The notes under the pieces are model-generated. The model was not told the DNA's origin and searched no databases. It saw only the letters and a program-made list of their open reading frames with translations. A DNA stretch of 64,000 bases from Perilla frutescens (lineage: Eukaryota; Streptophyta; Magnoliopsida; Lamiales; Lamiaceae): positions 44,265,001 to 44,329,000 of the forward strand of contig BRKX01000009.1 of NCBI GenBank assembly GCA_026008535.1, read 5' to 3'. Made by a program: the position numbers and the translations under genes. This document shows, piece by piece, positions 11,894-23,854 of this stretch (position 1 is the first letter of the stretch; each line of letters begins with the position of its first letter).

Positions 11894-13068
11894 CCCAAAT
11901 AACCACTGAAAATTAAGAGTATTATTATGCTAAACAATTTGATTAATACCCTCAAGAAATTTGAATAAGAATTAAATAAAAAACAACACAAATTAACCCG
12001 AAAATCTCAAATAAAGACGCGGATAGAAACCTAAGCAAACAAACTCGGATTAAGCTCAAATTTTAGGGCAAAGTACAATCTGTAATCATGAAAAACATAT
12101 CCAAAATTCAGCCAAAACGCACGAGTAAATTGGAAGATGGAACAGTGGACAAATTCGGCTATTCTAGGGCTTAATTAGGGCACGAATGACTTTTATGGTT
12201 AATTTCTGGACTTGGACGATTATATGGATGAATATGGTGATGCTAGGATGAATATAGATGAGTATGAAGGTGTGGTGGTGGCTGGAACGAAAGTGGAACA
12301 ATGAAAAATGAAAATAGAGTGTGAATTTTACCCGAAACGAACCCCGGATTGACGAGAATCCAAAACGCGCCTATGGAGTAATCTTCATGGCTGCCTAACT
12401 CGGATACTACTGGGTATCCGAACGAGACGGTTGATTTCAAGTTTGAATTCGCCAAAAATCAAACTCTACGCAAGTACAATTGAACTGAGACAAGTTGAAA
12501 AGCAATACACTGTATTTTTCATTCAAACAAGTCTGTCGAATAAAATGAGTGACAATCCCTAAATAATAATCCTAGGGGAACGAAATTATCAAGTACTGGG
12601 CTTGATAATTTTTGAAAATAAAATAAAATAAATAAAACTAATGGCCTAATACACCTAACAATAATTTGGGCTTCTAATTAAATTAAATAAAACAACTATA
12701 GTAATAGTCCAATTAAAATAAACAAACTAATAATTAAATAAAGACACACGGCCAACTAATTAATAAGTCCACCCATGGCCGCGGCTCATCCTTCCTCAAT
12801 GTTCGTCATTGGACCTCTTAGCTGTCACTTCGGATTTAATTCATCAGTGTTCATCCCGGTCTCATCAAACAATCTATTCAATAAGACAAAAATATCATAA
12901 ACAATCCATCGTATTTGAATAGACTGTACTTTCTTTTATACAGTTGGAAGAAATGATTGACATATTTTATATTGAAAAATAAACAAGCAATTCATAATTC
13001 ATATATTTATATTTTAAATTCATTATTGAATATAATTTTATTATTATACCTAAAATTCCGGGCTATTA
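11894..13068 (-). mobile_element. Non-coding, possible LTR of the gypsy element
   Basis: No coding region is visible. On the minus strand the block would start near 13068 with ctaatagcccggaatttt, close to the TGTAATAGCCCGG start of many plant Ty3 LTRs. It runs toward the truncated pol at 11893. If it is the 5' LTR, then PBS, gag, protease and most of RT have been deleted. No second copy was found to confirm this. Confidence 0.3.
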
Positions 13069-13379
13069 GAAAACTGACGTTGCACAATAAAAATCACTCA
13101 TATTCAACACTCCAAAATTGAATTAATGTGCAAATGTGAAAAAAATATTGCGATATCATAATTGCAATGATCCGAAAAGAATTGGGGGTATTGAATCTGC
13201 TACAAATTAAAAGATTAGGCTACTATTGCAACATTTTAAAAGTCGTGTTTAAATTGCAAATTCGTTCAAAGGTGGTAACTTTTTTAGCAATTAACCCTAT
13301 TATTTATACATTTCATAATTATTTCTATTAATTACCTAACTGTAAGTTAATTATTTTATTTGTACAAACTATTTATTAT

Positions 13380-13417
13380 AAATATTTCTCCGTGCATCGC
13401 ACAAGATGTAATACTAG
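13380..13417 (+). mobile_element. Helitron 3' terminus
   Basis: The sequence ccgtgcatcgcacaagatgtaatactagt has a short palindrome (gtgcatcgcac), then CTAG at 13414-13417 and a T. This is the plant Helitron 3' end signature, also seen at 23517. The 5' TC end belonging to it was not located. Confidence 0.55.
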
Positions 13418-13547
13418 TATATTTATATATTGGATATTTTCAGTAATTTGACTAAACATTCGGGGGTATTATTGTATTAAAACAAAGAACAAAATCTATA
13501 TTTTATAAGAACGTGATCCGATGCAAAAAAAACAAATGACGACACGA

Positions 13548-13553
13548 CACGTG
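13548..13553. promoter_or_regulatory. G-box (CACGTG) upstream of the glucose transporter gene
   Basis: A perfect CACGTG within acacgtggga lies about 890 bp before the start codon and probably upstream of the 5' UTR. G-box/ABRE-like cores bind bZIP and bHLH factors. Function here is inferred. Confidence 0.4.
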
Positions 13554-14439
13554 GGACGAGATAATAGGAGGTGCAGGGAAGCGCGGAGCAGCGAAACGTA
13601 GTCTCTCCAACAGCATGGGCCTGCATGGCACAGGTGTCTCCTTGTGAGTCGTAGTGTCGCTCTAGACGCTTCGTCCTTTAAATTCTGCTTCTTCCTTAAA
13701 CTACACTCACTCTCCCACCTCACCTCACTCTCCACCTGCGCACGGCGCACAGTACCGTCTATCCTGCGCCCACCGTATTGTCTCTGAATAATTAAAGTGA
13801 AAACCCCAAGCTGGCGGCGCACGTTAACTATCCCCACACTTCTCCCCGTGCGGCAATCGAGCTTCCTTTAATTTTCTGGATTTTCTCTCGATCAATTTCG
13901 CCGGTTTTTTTTTCGAATCTCCTTTCGCATTGTCTTCGCCGCTGTGCGTTGTGAGGTAAATGTAAATGATTTTGGGAACGAACAGTCGGAATACGCATTT
14001 GTATAATGTGGAGTATACATAGATACACGTACACTGCAATATGCATGTCGGTTTGTTGATATATATACGGTGATGGATTCGTATTGGTTTCATTTGAGAG
14101 GCATTTTTGTGTTTTTTCTCTTATTTTATGTATATTTTCAACGGTTTACGGATTAGTTGTTTATGAGTTGTAAAATCTTGAGATGATGCAGTATTTCATG
14201 GTCTAAGTTTTCAATTTCGAGATTTTTGAAGATAAATGATCAAACGATGAGCTGTTCGAGTAGAATGTTAGGTTTTGAGACGATTTGTGGGGGAAAAAAA
14301 AGTTTAATTTGCGTGATTGAATGTTTTTTGATGGAATATTTGGTAATTAGGTGTAATGCATATTTAGAATATTGTGATTGACATATTGAATGATCCAATG
14401 CAGCAGAGGTCGTTTCGATCTCTACAGTACAATTGAGGT

Positions 14440-17400
14440 ATGCGAGGACGCACCAGCGAAACCTTCTATATGCACAAGCGTGCATCGTCTAAAGAACATC
14501 TCAATGGCTATGACTATGACTATGATTATGACCATGATAGAGAAAGAACGCTAGGTAGGCCAATTCACTTTTCCGAAAAACCGGCTTCTTACTTTTACTT
14601 ATTGCGAATATAATGGTTCTTTACAGATTATGTAGCTGTGCTTCTCCATCATCACTGACAGTCTATAGATATGACATGTTTTTCAAGAGAAAGCATATTA
14701 TTATGAGCTTATCAAAAATGAAAAACCGGGTTTCTTACATATTCTTGTTATGAGAGATATTCTGAAATGCTCAGTTCATTAGCCCTCAAGTGGATTGAGT
14801 AGCCGCCATGTAGTCACTTCTGTTGCAAAAGCATGAAAGTGTATAATTCCTCTTGAAAATGGAATTTCAGGTTACTCACAAAGTGATCTGTCCAAAGACA
14901 TTAGCAATCCTTCATGGAAGCGTCCTTTGCCTCATGTTCTGGTGGCAACTCTCTCATCATTCTTATTTGGCTATCATCTTGGGTTTGTCTGATCTCTTTA
15001 AAGTCTTTCTCCCGGGGTTTGTCATTAAGATTAGAGTTGTTGAGCCTTTTCGTATTTGTTGACATATTGGACAATCTATAGGGTTGTTAATGACACGTTG
15101 GAGAGCATTTCTCTGGAACTAGGTTTCAGTGGTAGTACTCTGGCTGAAGGTGCTCCCTGTTTCAATATTGTAAATGAGATTTTTATCAGCTAATAGTCTT
15201 AGAATCTCCCTCTGATGAGTCCTTTATTGTGATCTAAAGGTTTGGTAGTAAGTACTTGTCTAGCTGGTGCACTTTTTGGTTCTATATTCAGCGGTTGGAT
15301 ATCTGATGGGCTTGGTCGTAGAAGATCGTTCCAATTATGTGCTTTACCAATGATCATTGGTGCTTCCATGAGGTAAGCTTTCTTCTTTCAATTCTTTCCA
15401 TCTCATCTTCTTATTACAAATAAAAATTTACAACTAAGGACATTGACATCTTTATGTGTTTGAGTTGATACCGTTCTCCTATCTTAATGGTATCTGGTTG
15501 TTGCTACTTTGTAAATTTAATTTTCTTTAATAAACTCTCAGTGCGACAACTAGTAGTCTGGAGGGTATGCTTCTAGGGAGGTTCTTTGTTGGAACTGGCA
15601 TGGGTCTTGGTCCTCCAGTTGCAGCACTCTATGTGTCAGAGGTATAGGCTATCTCGTTCGCCATTGCATTACAAAGAACCTTAGACACTGCCTTGCCTGT
15701 CATCACTTGAACTTTTTTATGGGTTATGCATCATCTATTTTATGCAGGTTTCACCAGCTTTTGTGAGGGGCACTTATGGGAGCTTCACCCAAATTGCAAC
15801 GTGCCTTGGACTTATGGTTGCTCTCCTCATTGGGATTCCTGCCAAAAATGATCCTAGCTGGTAAGCAGCATGACATTAAAGATGTAATAGTTTAGTAAAA
15901 TGCCTCCTTCTTCCTTGAAATATTACCCAGTGAAAGGCAGTAGGTTAGTTACTCATCTCTTCAAGTAGTTTTGACTTTTTATGCAGGCAAATGAAATCTG
16001 TTTCATGCAATAACATTTTTACCTTGCTGTCTTGTGCCAATGTTAGAGCACCTTACATTTAATAATGGTTCTCGCAGGTGGAGAGTTTGCTTTTGGGCAT
16101 CTACTATTCCTGCTGCTTTGCTGGCTATTTTGATGGAGTTCTCTACAGAGTCTCCACACTGGCTTTTCAAGGTGCCTTTTACCATTTCACCCTTCCTTTT
16201 GGCTTCTACCTTTGCTTCCTTCTATTATAACTGCTGAAAATTCTTGCTTCTCGTGTAATGCTTCTGCATAAAGAGAGAACTGCCTTATTGGGTGCTTAAT
16301 TGTGCACCTCATCTTACTTTCTGACTTGTTCTCCTAGTTGTTTTGTGACAATAGAGGTGTCATTATCAATTGGGTTTTCTTGGCTTGTCTTTTCTTTGCT
16401 CAGTTAGATTTCTCTTGCTTGGCTCAGAGAGGAAGAATTGCTCAAACTGAAGTGGAACTCGAGAGGCTTTTTGGAGCATTACATGTTAAACCTGCAATGA
16501 CAGAATTTTCAAAATCAGATAGAGCAGATGAAGTGGATGCTGTTAAATTTTCAGAATTACTCCACGGGCGTCATTTTAAAGGTAGATCTGTATCGAGCCA
16601 AAGATGTATTCCTGAAGCTTGATTTTATTTTATTTATTTATTTATTTTATTTTATTTTTTGAGGGAAGAAGCTTGATGTTATTGCTTCTTTTTCTTTTTG
16701 GCAGTGGTATTCATTGGGTCAGTCATATTTGCTTTTCAGCAGCTATCTGGCATCAATGCAGTATTTTATTTCTCTTCAACTGTTTTTAGAAGTGCTGGAG
16801 TGCCTTCAGATATTGGAAACATATGTATAGGAGTAGTAAACATATCAGGTAAAATAGTGGCGCCAAATATATTCTGTCTTATTCTTTTACTATAACCTCA
16901 TCTTTGTCACTTTCTCAGGATCTATTGTTGCGATGATTCTGATGGATAGATTAGGAAGGAAGCTTCTTCTTCTTTCAAGTTTCTTGGGCATGGCAAGTAA
17001 AACTATCACCCTCAAATTTTGTGATTGATAAAAACTATCACCTTCTTTCTCAAATATGGAAGTACTGTAATGTAGATTACCCTAACGAAATTATTTAAAT
17101 AGAATTCCCCAACAACTATCCTAATTTTTTATTGGATATATTTTTATTTTTTTGGTTCAGGCAATGGCTATGGGTTTTCAAGTTATTGCAGCATCTGATA
17201 TTTTTTCTGGCTCTGCAAATTTATGTCTCTCTGTTGGTGGAATGCTGCTGTGAGTATCTGACTCAGTTAACTATTAAAGGATAGAAGCTGATATTTAACA
17301 ACTCGTATACATACATATATATATATATATTATATTGCAATTTGGATGTGATCTCACATGTTTTATTGGTGAATGCATTTGAGGCATCCCATTGTGATCT

Positions 17401-18164
17401 TCTCCATACAGGACTGCAATAACAGTAGTTCATGTGGTTAGGTTATCTAATGATTACTTTCTTCTTTCGGTACAGGTTTGTCTTAACATTTGCTTTAGGT
17501 GCTGGGCCTGTTCCCGGTCTACTCCTCTCAGAGATACTACCAAGCCGAATTAGAGCTAAGGCGATGGCTGTCTGCATGTCTATACATTGGGTAATTCCAC
17601 TTTTCCTTTCTTCTAATATAAGACATTACCCATACATATAATTTTAAATGATAAGGACTTCGAATTTCTATAGGAGGTTATCTATTTTGAACTTCCCCTG
17701 CTGTGTTTCCCGATTACTCTCGTAGCTTCAGGCCTAATTTTGCAATTGAGTTACTGGAGACGTGGCCCTAAAACATCTTCAGCTAGTCAGATATGTAGTA
17801 TTGATGGAAGCTAAAAAATTGTGCATCCAGTTCCAATGTCAACCTCATTTAGAATGTATTGATCTTGTTTCTGGACATTGTAGAATGGAACTATTTTTTT
17901 AATTGAAGGAATAATATGCTGGCATAATATTTGATCATGTATTCATGCTCATGCAATACATTACTCTCTATGCCTTCTCAGGTGATCAACTTTTTTGTTG
18001 GATTATTATTTCTAAATCTGCTGGAAATGCTGGGGCCACAAATTTTGTACACAATCTTTGCCACCTTTTGCTTGATGGCGGTGGTCTATGTGAAGAAGAA
18101 TGTTGTAGAAACTAAAGGGAAGTCTCTACAAGAAATTGAAATGGCACTTATTCCAGCTGATTAG
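14440..18164 (+). CDS. Probable plastidic glucose transporter (pGlcT2-like), 13 exons
   Basis: A major facilitator sugar transporter of the plastid envelope type, expected to exchange glucose across the inner plastid membrane. Exons: 14440-14554, 14871-14982, 15082-15149, 15240-15372, 15542-15641, 15748-15860, 16078-16171, 16428-16581, 16705-16848, 16919-16995/6, 17161-17249, 17476-17590, 17982-18164. The protein is about 498 aa, close to the Arabidopsis At1g67300 product. Motifs: a Tyr-Asp repeat near residues 24-32, SFLFGYHLG in helix 1, DGLGRRR after helix 2, PESPQ-like TESPHW, QQLSGINAVFYFSS in helix 7, DRLGRKL, GPVPGLLLSEILPSRIRAKA and ETKGKSLQEIE at the end. Exon phases agree everywhere except between exons 10 and 11, where a surplus A before gtaaaa at 16996 gives a one-base mismatch. 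This could be an assembly error, a splice anomaly or a mutation. Confidence 0.88.
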
Positions 18165-19248
18165 CGGCCTTCAGTTGAATTGCCGTCTAACCAGGTACTA
18201 CTTTAATTGGTTCATGCTGGACAAAAGAGATCTTTATCCTCACAGGAAACAATTTAATACATACTACTTGGAGAGAGAGTTTTTTCTCTTCTCTTTGGTT
18301 AATAGAGCTTCAGTCTCCAATTCTGATTAAACTTTCAGGTGCATCTTTTACATTGACTAATTATGTTTTGTTCTTTGATGAGAATTATGTGATTTGTGTT
18401 TGTTGCTCATCAGTGGTCTTCACGCAAGAGCTCTTCGCCAACTTACTGTCTATTGGCATTTTCCACTTCCATCATTCGTCTGCGTGTATTGTGGTTCTGA
18501 TATGATCATAGATACTTGAGAAATGTCTGTAGAATTTGTCGTCTGGCCAGGGTTGAACACAACCGTTGGCACCCGTGATCATATTCGTTCTCTCCTCTGA
18601 GTTGTCTGATGTCTGAATGCGCCTGAGTTGTGGCAGGCGAGCATCTGGGAGTGAGATGCAAAGTTTGGCCTGTTGGAATTTTGTGATGGAGCCAATGGAA
18701 CAACATTGTTAAGCAACTGATATTGGGAGTGTGTTTTGTTGTTTTACATTAAAACCAGCGTCTTCTTTTTTTATGCCAATTACTTACACAAATAAAATTG
18801 AGCTGTTGATTGAATTCTCTTGTAAGACAGCTAATCGGTTTTCTTACAAGCAATCTCATAAATATTTTGATGGAATTATTTGGGTGTCATTCTGAATTTT
18901 TGAACTGTAACTGCAGATCTTTTATCTTTTTTATCGTTTATGATTTATATTTTATAATGAGTCTAGTTTTATAAAATTTGATTTACGTATTATATCCAAA
19001 TTAATTTCACTCGCTTTTGGTCTCATGAAAAAAAAGGTCAAAAACTTTTTAGTCTAAACCGTAATTCTTTTGGCCCCAAATAATATATTTCAACGTTTTT
19101 GAACCAAAAATTACCCGACACTAAATGGCCGTTACACTTTGGGACTAAAAATATTGAAAATATCATTTCGAACAAAAAAATGTTGGGAAAATAAAATTTG
19201 AGACCGAAAGTGAAATTAACCCTATTATATACCTATTACAATTTTAAG
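18165..19248 (+). other. 3' UTR of the transporter gene and intergenic sequence
   Basis: Sequence to roughly 18800-18900 is moderately complex and probably 3' UTR, perhaps with an intron (gtactac near 18194; acceptor near 18410). An AATAAA lies at about 18791. From 18900 on it is AT-rich with no gene seen. Confidence 0.4.
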
Positions 19249-19935
19249 GGGGTGTATTGGATTGAGATTTCGTTGGATTTCGTTGGACTTTTAAAATCCG
19301 GGTGTATTCAATTCAGACTTTTAAAAGTCCAATGAAATCTTGGTGTATTCAATCCAGACTTTTAAAAGTCCAACGAAATCTTGGTGTATTCAATTCAGAC
19401 TTTTAAAAGTCCTTTAAAATTCTGCGGTATTCAACAATCCACGGACTTTAAAAAGTCATTGACTTCGTTGGATTTCAGCTGGATTTCACGTGAAAATTAC
19501 AAAGGATGAATTCCGACCTCCAGACACGAGATTTCGATGGATTTGAAAAAACCCAGCGAGCGCGGTGTCCCAGCAGCCGGTGAGGAGTTAAAATCGGGCA
19601 CCCCAGCCGTCACCCGACCCCAGCGGTTGCTGGCCTTGCCGATGATGGCACTCCAGCGGCCGCTGGGATCAAGGCTGCTCGATTCCAGCGGCCGTTGGGT
19701 TCAATTTTTCTTACCAGATACACCGATCATTGTGTTCCAACGAGCGCTGGCGAGATGGATTTGAAATCCATTGAAATCGTTCAAAATCGATCCGAAATCC
19801 ATACGAAATCTCCCAGACTCTGCGTGGAGTTTTGGGAGACTCCATGTGAAGTCTATGGATTTATAAAATCCATAGAAATCCATGGACATTTTAAAGTCCA
19901 ACAAAATCCATTAAAATCTCAATCCAATACACCCC
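19249..19935. mobile_element. TIR element (MITE) with GGGGTGTATTGGATTGAGATTT ends
   Basis: The left end ggggtgtattggattgagat is mirrored at the right by atctcaatccaatacacccc. The inside is rich in short inverted pieces (gacttttaaaagtc, caacgaaatc) so the whole can fold back. Target duplications are not clear: the flanks attttaag and tattaatt do not match. The superfamily is unresolved. It contains no gene. Confidence 0.7.
19301..19423 (+). repeat. Three 41-bp tandem repeats inside the MITE
   Basis: Copies start at 19301, 19342 and 19383, each beginning ggtgtattcaa and containing the palindrome gacttttaaaagtc. They are more than 90% alike by eye for the first two copies; the third diverges at its end. 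Confidence 0.75.
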
Positions 19936-20816
19936 TATTAATTTAAGGTAATTATGTAATATTTATTTCATAATGTAAAATCTAACATACTATATTAGTT
20001 TCCATATTAATATTATTAAATAAAGAGTACTTGACGTCTTCCATATAAACAAGGAGAACTCAATGTAATAAAATATCTATCTATATACTATATAAAAATA
20101 GAATAGTAGGGGTAAATTAGACAATTTACATTCAAGCTATTTTCTGTTAGAAATATATTATGCTTAATGAAACACTGAACGACGCTTCTTTTTTAAAGTC
20201 AAAGATTAAAACGAATCATCGTGTTTGAATAGCGAAGGGGCGCTTCTATTCAGGCGAAGACTGAAGCGAATCACCACCACTTTTCACCGAGAGCCTTCGC
20301 CTATAAATTATCCGTCACTGCTTTCATATGGCACTAACAAGGCTTATCGTATTCTAAAACTGTCTCCATCCTCACTCCGCCACCCAATGAAGAGAGGTCA
20401 CCGGTTTCCTCCTCCTGCTTTGTTCGCTAATGATGCTTGCCAAATTTCCTTTGCCAAAGTCTCAAAGATACTTTAAAATAGTGATATATGCTCATCAGTT
20501 ATTTGTTTTAGTTCTTTTGATTTGTGATTGTAGATTATTTTGAACATGGAATTTGCAAAATCTTGCTAAATTTTAATCTAGGTTTGTACTTTTACAATTT
20601 AAAATCAGACCTTTACGCTTTCTTTTTTTAAGGTTTCAAGATTTTCTCAGTTCATTTCATTTCTCAATAAATTAAAATCTAAGCAGGTCGTATACTCACA
20701 TTTTATTCTATTGGAGGAGTCCCATGTTTCTCGCACCTGGTACCCTAAATTTCTTCAATTTAAGAACAAAGGCAAAAACTTCCATGCAACAGCTGTAAAT
20801 AACACTATTTCAGATG

Positions 20817-20900
20817 GGTCGGGTTAAACCCGCGTTTTGACCCGGTCAATGCGGGTCAAACCCGTGTTTTGACCCGGTCAACGCGGGTCAACCCGCCAAA
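20817..20900 (+). repeat. gacccggtcaa/cgggtcaaaccc repeats in the Helitron
   Basis: The string 'cgggttaaacccgcgttttgacccggtcaatgcgggtcaaacccgtgttttgacccggtcaacgcgggtcaacccgc' is built of a roughly 35-bp direct repeat (cgttttgacccggtcaa.gcgggtcaa) that is also partly self-complementary. It is the most GC-rich point of the Helitron. Confidence 0.65.
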
Positions 20901-21198
20901 AAGTGAAAAAAAACGGTAAAATTAGTATCAACAGTCTCACTAAAAAGTATCATTAAAAATTCAAAAAGTATCATCCGTATCATTAAAAAGTAAGGGGTCT
21001 GCTAGTTATTTTATACTTGTTTATTTAATTCAAATTGTGATTTTTTCCATTCGAATTGATCTTTAGAGCTTAGTCGTTTAGAGTTTTATTAGTGTTCATG
21101 ATTTTTTAAAGGATTCATGTTTTTTAGGTTTCATGGTTTTTAGAGGGTTTTTTTTCATTTTTTTGGGGGGTTTTTTTAGGGTATATTTTGTTTTTTTA

Positions 21199-21371
21199 GA
21201 GTTTTTTGGGGTGTTTTTAGGGGTTTATTTTGTGTTTATTAGGATTTTTTGGGGGTGTTTTTAGGGGTTTATTTTGTGTTTTTTAGGGTTCTTTGGGGTG
21301 TTTTTAGGGGTTTATTTTGCGTTTTTTAGGGTTTTTTTGGGTGTTTTTAGGAGTTTATTTTGTATTTTTTT
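21199..21371 (+). repeat. Four tandem repeats of about 43 bp, T/G-rich
   Basis: Units begin near 21199, 21242, 21286 and 21329 with the pattern 'ttttttggggtgtttttaggggtttattttgtgtttttta'. They contain several TTTAGGG-like (telomere-like) hexamers or heptamers, but these are interspersed, not a true telomeric array. Confidence 0.7.
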
Positions 21372-22529
21372 GGGTTTCTTAATTCTATTTAATACTCATT
21401 TCAAACAAATTAAATCAATTTATTTTAATTTTAGAGTTCACTAATATTTTTAGGGAACAAATAAAATTGCTAAAAAAAAGACAACAACAAGTACAAAAAA
21501 TTGCCAAAAAAAACTGGAAAAAAAGAGGAAAAAATCAACAGGAAAAAAAAAACAAAAACAAAAAGACGAGCGCGTGGGCCCCACGCGCCCGTCTGAAATA
21601 GCACAATTTTAGGCGGCAAATGGGCTGCCGCACTGAATACCATCTCAAGAACAAATGTTATTGACTAAATAATTTTAATCTTTACACCTTAGGTTTGCAA
21701 GCGTTGTACGAGGCTTAGCCAATTTTAGGAAGAGCTTGTGAAGAGTTCTGATGACATAACTTGTGTCTTTGATTTATTTTTCTTTCACAACTCCCGCAGC
21801 CATCATTGGGAATCAGATTAGTCATTGTTTCTTCTGTTTCTTCTATTTTTATTTTTGTTCGTTTTGATTATGATGCAAAATAAATTCTCGATTACTCACT
21901 TTATTGCATGTATATTTTATTAGGGATGTTTGTAATGGTGGTTGGAGGGTATTTTATCTGCACAGATGATTATGGCAAAAATCATATTTTCATTTTCAGG
22001 TTTTTTGTTGAGTAATTGGTGTGTTTTGTTGCTATTGTTTTTCAAAATTAATTGGTATTCTTATTGCTCATAATAATATATATTATGTGTAAGTGCTCTA
22101 TGGTGATAAAATTGAGCAAGCATATCAGCTAATAGATCTTAATTTGGAGGAGTGATGCTTTCTTATTCGTTTTGCTTTGTTTTTGTTATTGAATTTGAAG
22201 CCTTAAGGGTGCTGAATAATTGTGATATCGCCAATTTTATCATGTCATCTATTTACGATCTCCCTTTTTCCTTTCCTAAAGAAATTTTTGTTGTTTTTGA
22301 GTCCAAAGGTTGTAACCTTATGTTATGTTGTTGTTTCATTCTCTTTGGAGTTTGATATTTAATGCAATCTTTTTTTCTAATTATCATAGTAAGAAGCAAA
22401 AATCTAATGTGTAGAGAGTGCACCAAAAGGCAAAAGCAAACTTTGCCTTGTGGATTTAACAGGAGGTTTCCTAAAACTGATATGCAAGGTGGCTACCCAT
22501 ATGTAAGGAAATTCAGCTAATTTCTTTTC

Positions 22530-22939
22530 ACTGTCACAAAAAGTTGTTTGGAGAATGTGGACAATCTGATGTATATTTTGAGATGACAAACATTCCTCCA
22601 AAGGTACGTGCTTACTTCTATTTTAATTTTCCAAAATGTAAAATAACTAACATTATCTACCAATGAGCTTCTGATCTGGGAACCTAACTATATGATAAAT
22701 ATTTTTAGCTATCTTTGTTGAAGTGGTGAATTCAGTCACTTATACTGTATCTGGTTTTGAACACAGACCAATATGTCAGCAGCTTTACATATTCTCCTAA
22801 TTATGAGTTTTATTTATCATTTTATTCTTTGTTATTGCAGAGTGTAGATGAGATATACAAGAATGGGTTTTTATTTCCTTGTGCAGATGCGTTTGATATG
22901 AATCAAAGTATAGAAAGGAGAAAAGACCTTCCAATCTGA
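22530..22939 (+). pseudogene. Exon-like host fragments captured in the Helitron, unidentified
   Basis: One piece ending at 22602 (…DVYFEMTNIPPK before /gtacgt) and one at 22841-22939 (after ttgcag: SVDEIYKNGFLFPCADAFD…ERRKDLPI, stop) look like spliced exons in coding style. I do not recognise the protein. They may be the residue of a gene captured by the Helitron. Confidence 0.3.
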
Positions 22940-23854
22940 CAAATTTTACATATTTTGCTCATGTTCCATGTTGATAGGATATGGAAATGACAGAATTTTC
23001 AGAATTTATATAATGTGATTTTAGCCCATATTAACATATTGTTTAATGTGTTATCTACATATATATGCACGTAGATAAATATAATTTCTATAACAAAACA
23101 AGACGATATAGATTTATTTAACTTAATTCTTATAATATATATATATATATATATTATATATAAATATGTGTGTGTCTGAATCAAATTGTTAATAAAAATT
23201 TAATTTCCAACTAAGAATATTCAATTCCCACTAAACAAAAAGGGACCCGATAACTTATTATATGTCTTGATTATCGGAAGAGATGTAAAAAAATAAACTA
23301 TTTCTTGAAAACATTTTCTTATAATTAATATTATTATATTTAGGCAATATTTTTTATTGCATGATCACAACTGAATATAAACTATTTCTTGAAAACATTT
23401 GTTCTTATAATATTATTATTTTTAGGCAATATTTTTAATACTTTATTACAACTTGATATTTGATATACTCCAAACAATAAAAATATGATTTCGTGCATTG
23501 CACGGGTAATGCACTAGTATACTATAATAAATTAATTTTTTTTATAATGTAAAATTAATATACTAGATTAATATTAAATTAGGAGAACCGTATTTCTTCC
23601 ATATTATGAAGGAGGAGTCTGCAACCTTATTTCAAATTGAAAGTTTGATACAAGAATTTACGTTCGCCGTCCATGTTAGTTTCTACAAGAATTCGTTTCT
23701 TGATTCGGATCAATTTATAGACACAAGGAGATTAGCGGCGGCGACTTTTTACCGAGGCATAACGAGTTTAAATTGCACATAATAATTAAGTAAATGCCAT
23801 TAAGTTTCTGACTGGTCAGTTATCTTTGTGCAATTTGCTTTTAAATTTTTTGAA

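Larger units (their letters stand above)
20080..23517 (+). mobile_element. Non-autonomous Helitron (3.4 kb)
   Basis: It starts TCTATATACTATATAAAAATAG after an A and ends with the palindrome cgtgcattgcacg, a 9-nt spacer and CTAG (23514-23517) followed by T. These are the expected 5' TC, 3' hairpin, CTRR end and A/T insertion site. No Rep/helicase is encoded. Inside are a TATA-like region and short ORF near 20225-20476, direct/inverted cgggtcaaacccg motifs at 20817-20900, a tandem array at 21199-21371, and exon-like pieces at 22530-22602 and 22841-22939, which suggest capture of host sequence that I could not identify. Confidence 0.75.

Noticed and set aside
13496..14093. Minus-strand ORFs of 72-113 codons
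   Set aside because: They lie in the promoter and 5' UTR of the plus-strand glucose transporter gene and show no protein similarity.
21199..21371. Interstitial telomeric repeat
   Set aside because: TTTAGGG-like words occur once or twice per 43-bp unit but not as a head-to-tail heptamer array.
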